Notes: generated by a model from the letters alone, not told the origin. Shown: positions 28,994 to 37,648, counted from the first letter of the stretch. The stretch: 64,000 bases of DNA from Microvirga tunisiensis (GCF_009296175.1 NZ_VOSK01000011.1:1-64000); one strand, 5' to 3'. Numbers and translations: made by a program.

Positions 28994-29837
28994 GGGCGAA
29001 CAGCCCCTGTGGGCGAAGAACGAGAACGACGATCATGAGCGTATAGATGACGAAGGCACCAAGGCTCGGCACGTAGTACTTACCGGCCACATCGGCGATT
29101 CCAAGGAGCAGGGAGGCCAGGAAGGGGCCGGTGATGCTGGTGGTCCCGCCGACAGTGACGACGATCAGGAAGTAGATCATGAACTTGAGCGGGAATGTGG
29201 GATCGAGCCCCAGAATTTCCGCACCCAAGGCTCCACCCAGGCCCGCCAAGCCGGAGCCGACCGCGAAGGTGGCGGCGAAGATCACGCTGACATTGATGCC
29301 GAGCCCGCGGGCAACACGCGGATCGTCGACCGCGGCCCTTAGGCGGCTGCCGAACCGGGTTTGGGTGAGGATGAATTGCAGGGCGACCACGAGAACGCCG
29401 CACACAGCGATGATGAAGCTTCGATACAGGCCGACCTGGATACCGAAAATCTCGACACGCCCTTGAAGCCACGTCGGGATCTGAATCATCTGCTGCTGCG
29501 ATCCCATGGCGTAATCGACCGCAGCCACGGCCATGAATACCAGGCCGATCGAGAACAGCACCTGATCGAGATGGCTGCGCGTATAAAGCCGCTTGTAGAG
29601 CGTTCGCTCGAGCACAAGCCCTGCAAGAGCCGGCACGATGAAGGCCAGCGGGAGGGTCAGGAGGAACGGTACGCCATAGCGGTTCATCAGAACGGCCGTC
29701 ACATAGCCCCCGGCCATGGCGAAGGCGCCGTGAGCCAGGTTGACGAAGTTCATGAGCCCGAGTGTTACGGCAAGCCCGCAGGCCAGCACGAACAGCAGCA
29801 TGCCGTAGGCGATACCGTCAAAGAGGATGGTCAGCAC
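28983..29837 (-). CDS. livH: ABC transporter permease (LivH), system 1
   Basis: A 284-residue permease with the LivH N-terminal motif GIAYGMLLFVLACGLAVTLG and NLAHGAFAMAGGY. The C-terminal half carries RAAVDDPRVARGLGINV, the coupling loop. Partner of LivM in the same operon. A strong hairpin in the 60-bp gap separates it from the binding-protein gene. Confidence 0.92.
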   Translation of the reverse strand: MLTILFDGIAYGMLLFVLACGLAVTLGLMNFVNLAHGAFAMAGGYVTAVLMNRYGVPFLLTLPLAFIVPALAGLVLERTLYKRLYTRSHLDQVLFSIGLVFMAVAAVDYAMGSQQQMIQIPTWLQGRVEIFGIQVGLYRSFIIAVCGVLVVALQFILTQTRFGSRLRAAVDDPRVARGLGINVSVIFAATFAVGSGLAGLGGALGAEILGLDPTFPLKFMIYFLIVVTVGGTTSITGPFLASLLLGIADVAGKYYVPSLGAFVIYTLMIVVLVLRPQGLFARAR

Positions 29838-29856
29838 CGTTCTCTCCAGGAAACGC

Positions 29857-29890
29857 GAGACAAGCGCCGCCTCCTGGCGGCGCTTGTCTC
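29857..29890 (-). terminator. intercistronic hairpin between binding protein gene and livH (system 1)
   Basis: A perfect 15-bp stem (GAGACAAGCGCCGCC and its complement) with a TCCT loop lies just after the binding-protein stop. No U-run follows on the minus strand, so it is more likely an RNA-stabilising or attenuating hairpin than a full terminator. It could let the binding protein be made in excess over the membrane parts. Confidence 0.6.
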
Positions 29891-29897
29891 ATGGTTG

Positions 29898-30236
29898 TCA
29901 GTTGGACTTTGCGGCTTTCACCGGGTCCTTGACGTTCGGGATGGTGGCGAATTCCACGTTGTAGAGCTCGCCGTCCTTGCGCTCGACCTTGCGTACATAG
30001 ATGTTCTGGATGATGTCGCGGGTCTGCGGGTCGATGGATACCGGACCACGCGGGCTGGTCCAGCTCATTCCCTTCATGGCGTCGATCAAGGCCTGACCTC
30101 CGGCGCCGTTGGTCTTCTTCAGGCCCTCGTAGATCAGGTGCATGTCGTCATAGCCGCCGACCGCCATGAAGTTCGGCCGCATCCCGTTGTTCGCCTTCTT
30201 GAAGGCCTCCACGAACGCCTTGTTCTCCGGGCTGTC
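29898..30236 (-). repeat. near-identical tract shared with 34085-34423 (copy 1)
   Basis: The 3' end of this binding-protein gene matches the 3' end of its paralogue with four mismatches in 339 bp by eye. Identity drops abruptly to roughly 80 percent beyond position 30236. This is a typical sign of recent gene conversion or recombination between paralogues. Confidence 0.8.
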
Positions 30237-31061
30237 ATGAGCGGCGGAATAGTGTTGGGTCGTGATCGCCCCGAGCGCCACATCGCCCATGTTGTTGAGC
30301 AGATCGTCATCCGTCACGTCGCCGGGGCCGATCAGCTTGATGCCGCTCTTGTCGAGACCGCGCTCGACGAACTGCTTCATGAACTGGGCACCGATGCCGG
30401 AAGGCACGAACACGAACAGGGCGTCCGGCTTGGCATCCGCTACCTTCTGCAGGAAGGGCGAGAAGTCCGGATTGGCGAGTGGCACCCGCAGGTTCTCCAC
30501 CTGCCCGCCCTTCGCCGTGAAGGCTGAGGTGAAGGCCTTCTCGGCATCGATGCCCGGTCCATAATCGGATACGAGCGTCGCGACCTTCTTGATGCCGTTC
30601 TGTGCAGCCCATTCGGCCATCGGCACCGTGGCTTGCGGCAGGGTGAAGCTGGTGCGCACAATATAGGGGGAAGCCTCGGTGATCGTTGCCGTAGCCGCGG
30701 CCATCACCACAGCCGGCACCTTCGCCTGGGTGGCGAGCGGCGCCGGGGCAAGAGCCAGAGGCGTCAGGCCAAAGCCTGCCATCACGGCGATCTTGTCGTT
30801 GACGATCAGTTCCTGTGCTAGGCGCTTGGTCACGTCGGCCGTGCCGGTGTCATCCTTGACGATGAGCTGGATCTTCTTGCCGGCGACCGTGTCGCCCTTC
30901 TGCTGCATGTAGAGCTTCGCGGCCGCCTCGATCTGGCGCCCCGTCGAGGCGAAGGGACCCGTCATCGGCAGGATCAGGCCGATCTTTACCGTCTCCTGAG
31001 CCGATGCCGCCCCGGTCAGGGCCAACACGGCCGCAGCCCCTAGGAATGTGCGTCTCAACAT
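29898..31061 (-). CDS. Liv-type ABC transporter substrate-binding protein, copy 1
   Basis: The 387-residue periplasmic protein has a signal peptide (MLRRTFLGAAAVLALTGAASA) followed by the type I periplasmic-binding fold, starting ETVKIGLILPMTGPFASTGRQ. It belongs with livHMGF downstream and probably recognises an aromatic acid, judging by its neighbours. It is a close paralogue of the gene at 34085-35263. The last 339 bp are almost identical between the two, while the middle is much more divergent. Confidence 0.93.
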   Translation of the reverse strand: MLRRTFLGAAAVLALTGAASAQETVKIGLILPMTGPFASTGRQIEAAAKLYMQQKGDTVAGKKIQLIVKDDTGTADVTKRLAQELIVNDKIAVMAGFGLTPLALAPAPLATQAKVPAVVMAAATATITEASPYIVRTSFTLPQATVPMAEWAAQNGIKKVATLVSDYGPGIDAEKAFTSAFTAKGGQVENLRVPLANPDFSPFLQKVADAKPDALFVFVPSGIGAQFMKQFVERGLDKSGIKLIGPGDVTDDDLLNNMGDVALGAITTQHYSAAHDSPENKAFVEAFKKANNGMRPNFMAVGGYDDMHLIYEGLKKTNGAGGQALIDAMKGMSWTSPRGPVSIDPQTRDIIQNIYVRKVERKDGELYNVEFATIPNVKDPVKAAKSN

Positions 31062-31099
31062 ATTTCCTCACTCCCTCTTTGGCTTTTTAGCCATTCACC

Positions 31100-31855
31100 T
31101 TAAGCGCGGATGCGCCGTTTGATGAGCGCAGAACCCGGCACAAGGTCCATGTCCCTCTGGTTTGTAAGCGCTCTTTCCAGATTACGATGGGCAATGCGCG
31201 CATGCTCGCGCATGATCGCCTCGGCCCGGCTCCCCTCCCGCCGTTCGATGGCGCTCAGCACGCAGCGATGCTGATCCTGGGCCACGGTCAGAATATGATG
31301 CAGCTCCGGCGAGCGGGACTGAACGGGAACCAGGGCGCTCGCTGAAGCAAAAGGCAGGGCGCTGGCCCGTTCGAGCTGCCGCGCCAGGGGCGGAGAGTCG
31401 GCCATATCGATCAGGATTCGGTGGAACCGGGCGTTCAGTTCGACATATTGCGAGAGGTCGATCTCAAGCATCTCACGGCGGATGACGTCATCGATTTCAT
31501 CAAGACATTCAGCGGCATGGAGAAGCGCGGAACGGCTGGCGCCATGCTCGGCAGCAAGGCGGACGGCCAGACCCTCGAGGGTTCCCCGAATTTCGATGGA
31601 AACGAAGACCTCCTTTTCCGAGAAAGCCTTCACGGAAAATCCGCCGGACGGGATCGCCTCCAGCAGACCCTCTTCCTCAAGCCGGACGAGGGCCATGCGA
31701 ACCGGGGTTCGAGAGACGCCGAGCCGCTCGACCATCTGCAGTTCGGACACCCGCTCGCCAGGGTTCAACGCCCCACGAAGAACGAGCTCGCGCAGGGCAA
31801 GCTGCGCCTTCACGGTCTGAGAGAGCGAGCGGTCGCTGGCTTTGTCCATGCTCAT
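31100..31855 (-). CDS. vanR: GntR-family regulator with FCD domain (VanR-like)
   Basis: The 251-residue protein has an N-terminal winged helix-turn-helix (LRELVLRGALNPGERVSE ... LGVSRTPVRMALVRLEEEGLL) and an all-helical FCD effector domain with the metal-binding histidine pattern (NARFHRILID ... DQHRCVL ... HARIAHRN). The ATG at 31855 is chosen because it overlaps the vanB stop (TGATG) and starts the family sequence; the frame is open upstream within vanB. It is probably a repressor of vanAB released by vanillate or a related acid. The pairs of TTGTATAC boxes in front of vanA are its likely targets. Confidence 0.85.
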   Translation of the reverse strand: MSMDKASDRSLSQTVKAQLALRELVLRGALNPGERVSELQMVERLGVSRTPVRMALVRLEEEGLLEAIPSGGFSVKAFSEKEVFVSIEIRGTLEGLAVRLAAEHGASRSALLHAAECLDEIDDVIRREMLEIDLSQYVELNARFHRILIDMADSPPLARQLERASALPFASASALVPVQSRSPELHHILTVAQDQHRCVLSAIERREGSRAEAIMREHARIAHRNLERALTNQRDMDLVPGSALIKRRIRA

Positions 31856-32829
31856 CAGGCTGCCCGATCCGCGGTGTCGATGGTGATGCTGCCGCCGGCG
31901 ACCCGCGAGACGCAGGTGCAGAGCTTGGTATTGGCAGCCTTTTCCTCGTCGCTGAAGAACACGTCGCGATGGTCGACGATGCCGTCGACCTCCAGGATGT
32001 GGAGCGCACACAAACCGCACTCGCCGCGCCGACAGTCGGAGATCATCCCGACACCTGCGGTCTCGAGGGCATCGAGCATGGTCTGGTTCTGCGGAACGTC
32101 GACCACGAGGTTGAGGCGGGGAATGTTGACCTTGAAGGGCTGAGAGGCGAAGCGGCCACTGTTGCCGAAGGTCTCGAACCGCAACTGATCGACCGGACGG
32201 CCGCTCTGCTGCCATACGCGCTTCGCGGCTTCCAGCAAACCGATGGGGCCACAGACATAAAGCTCACCGCCGGGCGCCAGCCGAGCGATCTCGGAATCGA
32301 GATCCACCCTGCCACCATCCTCGTCGACGAACATCTGCAGCCGGTCGCCGATGCGCTCGCGCAGTTCGTCGGCGAGAGCGGCATCCTCTCTGCGGCGGCA
32401 GGCATAGAGCATCCGGAAATCGGCATGGATGTCGGCGAGCGCGATCGCCATGGTGTAGATCGGCGTGATGCCGATCCCCCCGGCGAGCAGGAGATATTCC
32501 GGTCGGCCCCGGCCGAGGTCGAAGTGATTGCCCGGAGTCGAGATGGTGAGTTGGGCTCCCGGCTTCAGGCTCCACATGTAGGAGGAGCCGCCCCGGCTGT
32601 CGCCGAGGAGCTTCACCGCAATCCTGTAGATGCCGTCCGTGCACGGTCCTACGATCGAATAGGATCGCACATCCGGCCGTTCGCCGATCTGCACCGTTAC
32701 GTTGATATGGCTGCCGGGCTTCGGGATGATGAAGTCTCCCGAAGGCTCGATCTCGAAGAGCCGGATGTCGGGAGTGAGATCCCGTGTCCGGAGCAGCTTC
32801 GCGGCCCGCCAGTCGAGTTGCTCGGCCAT
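31855..32829 (-). CDS. vanB: vanillate O-demethylase reductase subunit (VanB-like)
   Basis: The 324-residue protein is a phthalate-dioxygenase-reductase type flavoprotein. It has an FMN/FAD-binding barrel with RSYSIVG, an NAD-binding domain (LLAGGIGITPIYTMA, ELYVCGP) and a C-terminal plant-type [2Fe-2S] ferredoxin with the cysteine cluster CRRGECGLC plus a later CTCVSR Cys. It passes electrons from NAD(P)H to the Rieske oxygenase encoded 8 bp upstream. The reaction gives protocatechuate and formaldehyde. Confidence 0.9.
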   Translation of the reverse strand: MAEQLDWRAAKLLRTRDLTPDIRLFEIEPSGDFIIPKPGSHINVTVQIGERPDVRSYSIVGPCTDGIYRIAVKLLGDSRGGSSYMWSLKPGAQLTISTPGNHFDLGRGRPEYLLLAGGIGITPIYTMAIALADIHADFRMLYACRRREDAALADELRERIGDRLQMFVDEDGGRVDLDSEIARLAPGGELYVCGPIGLLEAAKRVWQQSGRPVDQLRFETFGNSGRFASQPFKVNIPRLNLVVDVPQNQTMLDALETAGVGMISDCRRGECGLCALHILEVDGIVDHRDVFFSDEEKAANTKLCTCVSRVAGGSITIDTADRAA

Positions 32830-32837
32830 CGTCGAAC

Positions 32838-33920
32838 CTACTCGGCCGCCTGGCTCGGCACGTGAGGCTGCGGGCCGTATTCATCGTCCAGCATCCCGTC
32901 GATCAGCTTGCGCGCCCAGAGTGCGCCGGCATCAATGTTGAGATTGTAGAACGGCATCCGCGGATTTCTGTCGATCGCGATCTGCTGCGCCTCGAGCACC
33001 GCGTGATCCTGATCGTAGACACCCTTGCCGTCGTTGACATGGGCCTTGTTGATGTCCCGGGTCAGCTGCTCGTCGTCCGTGCGGAACGTTCTGACGAAGT
33101 TCCAGAAATAATGGCAGGTCTTGTCTGTCTCCGGCGTGATGGCGGCCAGGAAGGCTCCGTTGACGCCCTGCGAGCGGTCACCTTGAGGAGCGCCCGTCCC
33201 GGTCGCGGCGACGCCCACGTCGCCGACGACGACAGACGGCGCCTGGAAATAGATGATCTGCCACCGGTCCACATGCTCGCCCGGCCTGTCGAGATGCTTG
33301 GCCCAGAAGGGCGGCGGTTCGATATCGATCATCCAGCGCGTCACGGTCGCGGTGCGATCGGAATGCGTGACGTCGAAGGGTGCACTGGTGATCGCCTCGT
33401 CGCCGATGCTGCCGGCATGGACATAGGTCTCGTGCGTCAGGTCCATGAGATTGTCGATCACGAGACGGTAGTCGCATTTCAGGCTGTAGAAGGTGCCGCC
33501 CTCGCCCACCCAATCGGTGCCGTCGTTCCAATGGAAGTCCGGGATCTTGGTCGGATCCGCCAGAGCGGGATCTCCGGGCCAGAGCCAAACGAGACGATGC
33601 CGCTCGGCGACAGGATAAGAGCGGACGCAGGCCGATGGATTGATGGTCTTCTGCGCCGGCATGTAGGTGCATCGGCCGGCCGAATTGAAGACGAGGCCGT
33701 GATAGCCGCAGATCACCTGATCGCCCTCGAGGCGTCCCATGGAAAGCGGCAGCAGCCGGTGCCAGCAGGCATCCTCCAGGGCCGTTATCTGTCCGTCGGT
33801 GCGGCGATAGAGAACCACGTCCTTATCGCAGATGGTCCGGGCTGCGAGCTCATGTTCGATCTCATGGCTCCAGGCAGCGGCATACCAAGCGTTGAGAGGA
33901 AAGGCTTTGGCGTGCGTCAT
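32838..33920 (-). CDS. vanA: Rieske oxygenase, vanillate O-demethylase oxygenase subunit (VanA-like)
   Basis: The predicted 360-residue protein has a Rieske [2Fe-2S] centre (CWH ... CGYHG) near residues 45-68 and a catalytic mononuclear-iron domain with the bridging Asp and histidines in NLMDLTHETYVH. The ATG at 33920 has GGAG upstream and gives the family N-terminus AFPLNAWYAAAWS; the longer open frame starts at 33956. Aryl O-demethylation of vanillate is the best assignment, but syringate or another methoxy acid cannot be excluded. Confidence 0.88.
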   Translation of the reverse strand: MTHAKAFPLNAWYAAAWSHEIEHELAARTICDKDVVLYRRTDGQITALEDACWHRLLPLSMGRLEGDQVICGYHGLVFNSAGRCTYMPAQKTINPSACVRSYPVAERHRLVWLWPGDPALADPTKIPDFHWNDGTDWVGEGGTFYSLKCDYRLVIDNLMDLTHETYVHAGSIGDEAITSAPFDVTHSDRTATVTRWMIDIEPPPFWAKHLDRPGEHVDRWQIIYFQAPSVVVGDVGVAATGTGAPQGDRSQGVNGAFLAAITPETDKTCHYFWNFVRTFRTDDEQLTRDINKAHVNDGKGVYDQDHAVLEAQQIAIDRNPRMPFYNLNIDAGALWARKLIDGMLDDEYGPQPHVPSQAAE

Positions 33921-33942
33921 CTGTTTTCTCCCGCAAAACAGG

Positions 33943-33952
33943 TTGTATACAG
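33943..33952. promoter_or_regulatory. palindromic operator TTGTATACAG upstream of vanA
   Basis: The core TGTATACA at 33944-33951 is a perfect palindrome of the kind recognised by FCD-type GntR regulators. It lies 23 bp in front of the chosen vanA start and matches a second copy 85 bp further upstream. VanR, encoded in the same operon, is the likely binder. Confidence 0.6.
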
Positions 33953-34027
33953 ACAAGAGACGGAAGCAACTATACTTGAGGCTAATGCGGGTGTTTCAAG
34001 AGGCTCTTCGAGACGATATTGCCCAGC

Positions 34028-34037
34028 CTGTATACAC
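34028..34037. promoter_or_regulatory. second palindromic operator CTGTATACAC upstream of vanA
   Basis: The same TGTATACA core recurs at 34029-34036. Two identical cores 85 bp apart, eight helical turns, would allow cooperative binding or looping over the vanA promoter. Confidence 0.55.
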
Positions 34038-34045
34038 AAAATGAA

Positions 34046-34067
34046 AGCGCCATCGTGTGATGGCGCT
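34046..34067 (-). terminator. rho-independent-like terminator after the second binding-protein gene
   Basis: A 9-bp stem AGCGCCATC/GATGGCGCT with a 4-nt loop lies 17 bp past the stop at 34085, followed on the minus strand by TTCATTTTG. It would end the transcript of the hydrolase-LigA/ligB operon before the vanA promoter. Confidence 0.65.
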
Positions 34068-34084
34068 CTCGGTCGTCGACAGGC

Positions 34085-34423
34085 TCAGTTGGACTTTGCG
34101 GCTTTCACCGGATCCTTGACGTTCGGGATGGTGGCGAACTCCACGTTGTAGAGCTCGCCGTCCTTGCGCTCGACCTTGCGTACATAGATGTTCTGGATGA
34201 TGTCGCGGGTCTGCGGGTCGATGGACACCGGACCACGCGGGCTGGTCCAGCTCATTCCCTTCATGGCGTCGATCAAGGCCTGACCTCCGGCGCCGTTGGT
34301 CTTCTTCAGGCCCTCGTAGATCAGGTGCATGCCGTCATAGCCGCCGACCGCCATGAAGTTCGGCCGCATCCCGTTGTTCGCCTTCTTGAAGGCCTCCACG
34401 AACGCCTTGTTCTCCGGGCTGTC
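34085..34423 (-). repeat. near-identical tract shared with 29898-30236 (copy 2)
   Basis: Counterpart of the tract in copy 1, with four mismatches seen in 339 bp. Part of the 5' coding region (about 35026-35190 here against 30839-31003 in copy 1) is also unusually similar, with about six mismatches. Confidence 0.8.
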
Positions 34424-35263
34424 GTGCGCTGCCGAGTAGTGGTGGGAGGTGACGGCGCCAAGCGCCACATCGCCGATACTGTTGAGCAGATCATCGTCAG
34501 TGACGCTGCCCTCGGCCAGGAAGCGGATACCGCTCTTGTCGAGGCCGCGCTCCACGAACTGCTTCATGAACTGTGCGCCGACGCCTGAGGGCACGAAGGC
34601 CAGTAGGGCATCGGGCTTGGCATCCGCCACCTTCTGCAGGAAGGGCGAGAAGTCGGGGTTCGCGAGCGGCACCCGCAGGTTCTCCACCTGCCCGCCAGCC
34701 TTGGTGAAGGTCTCGGTGAAGGCCTTCTCGACGTCGATGCCGGGGCCGTAATCCGACACGATGGTGACCACCCGCTTGAGCCCCTCCTTCGCCGCCCATT
34801 CCGCGAGAGGCACCGTGACCTGCGCGGCCGTGAAGCTGGAGCGCACGATATAAGGCGACTGCTCGGGAATGATCGAGGTGGCCGCGGCCATGACCACTTC
34901 CGGCACCTTCGCCTGCGTCGCCAGCGGTGCCGTCGCCAAGGCGAGCGGCGTCAGGCCGAACCCTGCCAGGACGGAGACCTTCTCCTGAACGATCAATTCC
35001 TGCGCCAGGCGCTTGGTCACGTCCGCCGTGCCGGTGTCATCCTTGAGGATGAGCTGAACCTTCTTGCCGGCGACCGTGTCACCCTTCTGCTGCATGTAGA
35101 GCTTCGCAGCCGCCTCGATCTGGCGCCCCGTCGAGGCGAAGGGACCCGTCATCGGCAGGATCAGGCCGATCTTTAGCGTCTCCTGAGCCGATGCTGCTGC
35201 CCCACTGAGGGCCAGCATGGCGGCCGCTGCACTCGCGGCATTTATGAAAGTCCGTCGTAGCAT
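34085..35263 (-). CDS. Liv-type ABC transporter substrate-binding protein, copy 2 (orphan)
   Basis: This 392-residue periplasmic binding protein has a signal peptide (MLRRTFINAASAAAAMLALSGAAASA) and then closely follows copy 1. No permease or ATPase genes are next to it. It is the last gene of the 4,5-cleavage operon and may hand a second ligand to the system 1 permease. Differences are concentrated in the middle of the protein, including the binding cleft region (for example SGIRFLAEGSVTDDD against SGIKLIGPGDVTDDD), which suggests altered specificity. Confidence 0.92.
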   Translation of the reverse strand: MLRRTFINAASAAAAMLALSGAAASAQETLKIGLILPMTGPFASTGRQIEAAAKLYMQQKGDTVAGKKVQLILKDDTGTADVTKRLAQELIVQEKVSVLAGFGLTPLALATAPLATQAKVPEVVMAAATSIIPEQSPYIVRSSFTAAQVTVPLAEWAAKEGLKRVVTIVSDYGPGIDVEKAFTETFTKAGGQVENLRVPLANPDFSPFLQKVADAKPDALLAFVPSGVGAQFMKQFVERGLDKSGIRFLAEGSVTDDDLLNSIGDVALGAVTSHHYSAAHDSPENKAFVEAFKKANNGMRPNFMAVGGYDGMHLIYEGLKKTNGAGGQALIDAMKGMSWTSPRGPVSIDPQTRDIIQNIYVRKVERKDGELYNVEFATIPNVKDPVKAAKSN

Positions 35264-35365
35264 TTCTCATTCCTCCCGTTTGAGCCTTCCCCAGCTTTCG
35301 TGTCGGGCACTTGCCGGCCTCTTGGTAGGAGTTGGGGAAGGAATGTCTTTTGTTTCTTCAATCCG

Positions 35366-36382
35366 CTATTCGGGCTTGATCCCGGTACGCTTCACGAGAT
35401 CGCCCCACCGGGCCATTTCCTTGGCGATGTGATCGCGGAATTCGGCGGGCGTGCTGGTCCAGACCTCCGCCCCCTCCAGCGAAAGCCGCTCGGCGATCTC
35501 AGGGGCTGCCATGGCGGTTCTGATTTCGGTGTTGAGCCGATCCACGATGGCCTTCGGCGTTCCGGCCGGAACCAAGATGCCATACCATTGAGACGCTTCG
35601 AATCCGGGAAAACCGGACTCGGCCACCGTGGGAACATTGGGGGCTCCCTTGAGGCGCGACGATCCGGAGACCGCAAGAGCCCGCATCGTACCCGCCTCGA
35701 CATGCTGAAGCAGGTTGGGGGCGCCCGTGAAGGTGAGTTGCACGCGTCCTCCGAGCAGATCTGTCACCGCGGGCGCCGTGCCCCGATAAGGAACGTGGGT
35801 CATCGTGATTCCGGCGCGGTCGGCCAGCGCCACCATGGCGATATGCGCCGCACTGCCGATTCCGCCGGAGGCGTAGTTCAGCTTGCCGGGGTTCTGCTTG
35901 GCGTACTCGATCAGTTCCTGAAGCGTCTTGGCCGGCACATCCGGGTGGACGACGAGCATGTTGTGCACATTGGCGATGCCGCTGACCGGCTCGAAACTCT
36001 TCACCGGATCGTAAGGCAGCTTCGGATAGAGAGCCGGGTTCACGGCGAACGTGCCGATATGGCCCATGACCAGGGTATGACCATCCGCGGCGGCACGGGC
36101 AACGGATCCCACGCCGACGGAGCCGCCGGCGCCGGGGCGGGATTCGACGATGACCGGATACTTGAGGGCGCCCTCAAGCCTCTGCCCGAGAAGCCGCGCC
36201 AGAATGTCCGTCGATCCTCCGGGCGTGAAAGGCACGACCAGAAGGATGTTCTGACTTGGATAGGTCTGGGCTGCGACGCGCACCGAATAGCCGGCGGACA
36301 GGCCGAAAGCCGCTGCTCCCATGAGGATCTGGCGGCGATTGATGGTTGAGTGGGCAGGTCCGCTAAGCGACTTGTTCTGCAT
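35366..36382 (-). CDS. TctC/Bug-type tripartite tricarboxylate transporter substrate-binding protein
   Basis: A 338-residue periplasmic solute-binding protein of the Bug family. The signal region contains NRRQILMGAAAFGLSAGYSVRVAAQ, including an RR pair that may be a Tat signal. Family motifs follow: NILLVVPFTPGGSTDILARLLGQ and ESRPGAGGSVG. No TctA or TctB membrane genes accompany it. Context suggests a carboxylic or aromatic acid ligand. Confidence 0.9.
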   Translation of the reverse strand: MQNKSLSGPAHSTINRRQILMGAAAFGLSAGYSVRVAAQTYPSQNILLVVPFTPGGSTDILARLLGQRLEGALKYPVIVESRPGAGGSVGVGSVARAAADGHTLVMGHIGTFAVNPALYPKLPYDPVKSFEPVSGIANVHNMLVVHPDVPAKTLQELIEYAKQNPGKLNYASGGIGSAAHIAMVALADRAGITMTHVPYRGTAPAVTDLLGGRVQLTFTGAPNLLQHVEAGTMRALAVSGSSRLKGAPNVPTVAESGFPGFEASQWYGILVPAGTPKAIVDRLNTEIRTAMAAPEIAERLSLEGAEVWTSTPAEFRDHIAKEMARWGDLVKRTGIKPE

Positions 36383-36402
36383 ATGGCGTTTCCTCTGGCT
36401 TC

Positions 36403-36777
36403 TTATTTTGATGGTGATCGGTATCGACGGTCAGATGTCGACAGAACGGCTTTTTCCGCCCTCCAGGGCGTCATGGGATCGATCCGGTGCGCCTGGAACC
36501 GTGACGCCAAAGCGGTGATCTCGATCGACTCGACGAGGCCCGCCAGCGCGAACGGATCGTTCTCCGCAAAGGCTTGAGCCGCCTCGCGGGATGGAGCCTC
36601 CAGCACGCCGAAATTGCCGATCGGCGTCTCGCCATCGTCTTCCGTCAGGGCGCTCCCGATCAGCACCCTGGCGAGCCCACCGCCGCCGGTAGCGACATGC
36701 TGACGATGCGCATCGCGATGCTGCTCCCGCAGATCGGTTGCATCTGTCCGATGGCGGCAGATCATGAGCCAGTACAT
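36403..36777 (-). CDS. YciI-like small protein
   Basis: The 124-residue protein resembles the YciI (ferredoxin-like alpha+beta) family: MYWLMICRHRTDATDLREQHRDAHRQHV followed by GSALTEDDGETPIGNFGVLEAPSREAAQAFAENDPFALAGL. YciI-like domains occur as small enzymes or accessory proteins in aromatic and chloroaromatic pathways; the function here is not known. It sits 4 bp after ligB and before the TctC gene. A role in isomerising or lactonising the ring-cleavage product is only a guess. Confidence 0.75.
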   Translation of the reverse strand: MYWLMICRHRTDATDLREQHRDAHRQHVATGGGGLARVLIGSALTEDDGETPIGNFGVLEAPSREAAQAFAENDPFALAGLVESIEITALASRFQAHRIDPMTPWRAEKAVLSTSDRRYRSPSK

Positions 36778-36781
36778 GACG

Positions 36782-37648
36782 TCACGCCGCCGCAGCCGAG
36801 GCGGCGGTCGCCCGGTTTTCCATGACGATCATACCTGCCCCCGTCATGGAAGCCGGCACGAAATAATGTTTGTGCCGAACCAGCACGTCCGGGTCCATGG
36901 CGCCGCGCATGACGAGCCACATCATGAGTTCCGCACCCTCGCTGCCGAACATCTCGACATACTGCTCGCGCGACATGTTCGCGAGCTTGTCGGGATCGTT
37001 GGCGATATCGTTCAGGAAGGCCTGGTCGGCTTCCGGATTGACGAAGCCGGCCCGGGCGCCCTGGAGCTGGTGCGAGAGACCGCCGGTTCCAAGAATGACG
37101 AAGCGCTCGTCACTGTCATAGCTTTCGATGGCCTGGCGCAGAACGCGGCCCATCTCATAGCAGCGGCTCGGAAGAGGAATCGGATACTGGATGACGTTGA
37201 CGAAGATCGGGACGACCTTCACCGGCCATTCCTCGGGCTTGCCCCAGAACAGCTCCATCGGAACCTGCAGCCCATGATCGACCTCGATCTCCTGGCAGAT
37301 CATCGGATCGAACCGGTTCTCGACGAGTTTGTCGATGAAGTGCCATGAAAAGTCGACGGCTCCCTTGAACGGAGCAATGGCGCGTGGTCCCCACCCCTCG
37401 TCGACCGGGCGGTACTCCTCCGCGCACCCCACGGCGAAGGTCGGCACCTTGTCGAGGAAGAACGTGTTGCCGTGATCGTTGAAGATCACCACAGCCACGT
37501 CGGGTTTGTTCTCTTTCACCCATTCTTGACCTGGGATGTAGCCGTCGAAGAACGGTTTCCAGTCGGGCGTATCGCGCAGCCCCTTGTCGAGAGCGGCACT
37601 GATGGAGGGAACATGGGACGTTCCGAGGCCCCCGATGAGCTTTGCCAT
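36782..37648 (-). CDS. ligB: protocatechuate 4,5-dioxygenase beta (catalytic) subunit
   Basis: A 288-residue class III extradiol dioxygenase (LigB superfamily). Metal-binding histidines are visible in LGTSHVPS and FNDHGNTFF, and an acidic ligand is in the EVDHGLQ region. It should cleave protocatechuate, gallate or 3-O-methylgallate between C4 and C5. The alpha subunit is supplied as the C-terminal domain of the gene directly upstream (2-bp gap). The length fits LigB alone, not the fused DesB form. Confidence 0.9.
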   Translation of the reverse strand: MAKLIGGLGTSHVPSISAALDKGLRDTPDWKPFFDGYIPGQEWVKENKPDVAVVIFNDHGNTFFLDKVPTFAVGCAEEYRPVDEGWGPRAIAPFKGAVDFSWHFIDKLVENRFDPMICQEIEVDHGLQVPMELFWGKPEEWPVKVVPIFVNVIQYPIPLPSRCYEMGRVLRQAIESYDSDERFVILGTGGLSHQLQGARAGFVNPEADQAFLNDIANDPDKLANMSREQYVEMFGSEGAELMMWLVMRGAMDPDVLVRHKHYFVPASMTGAGMIVMENRATAASAAAA

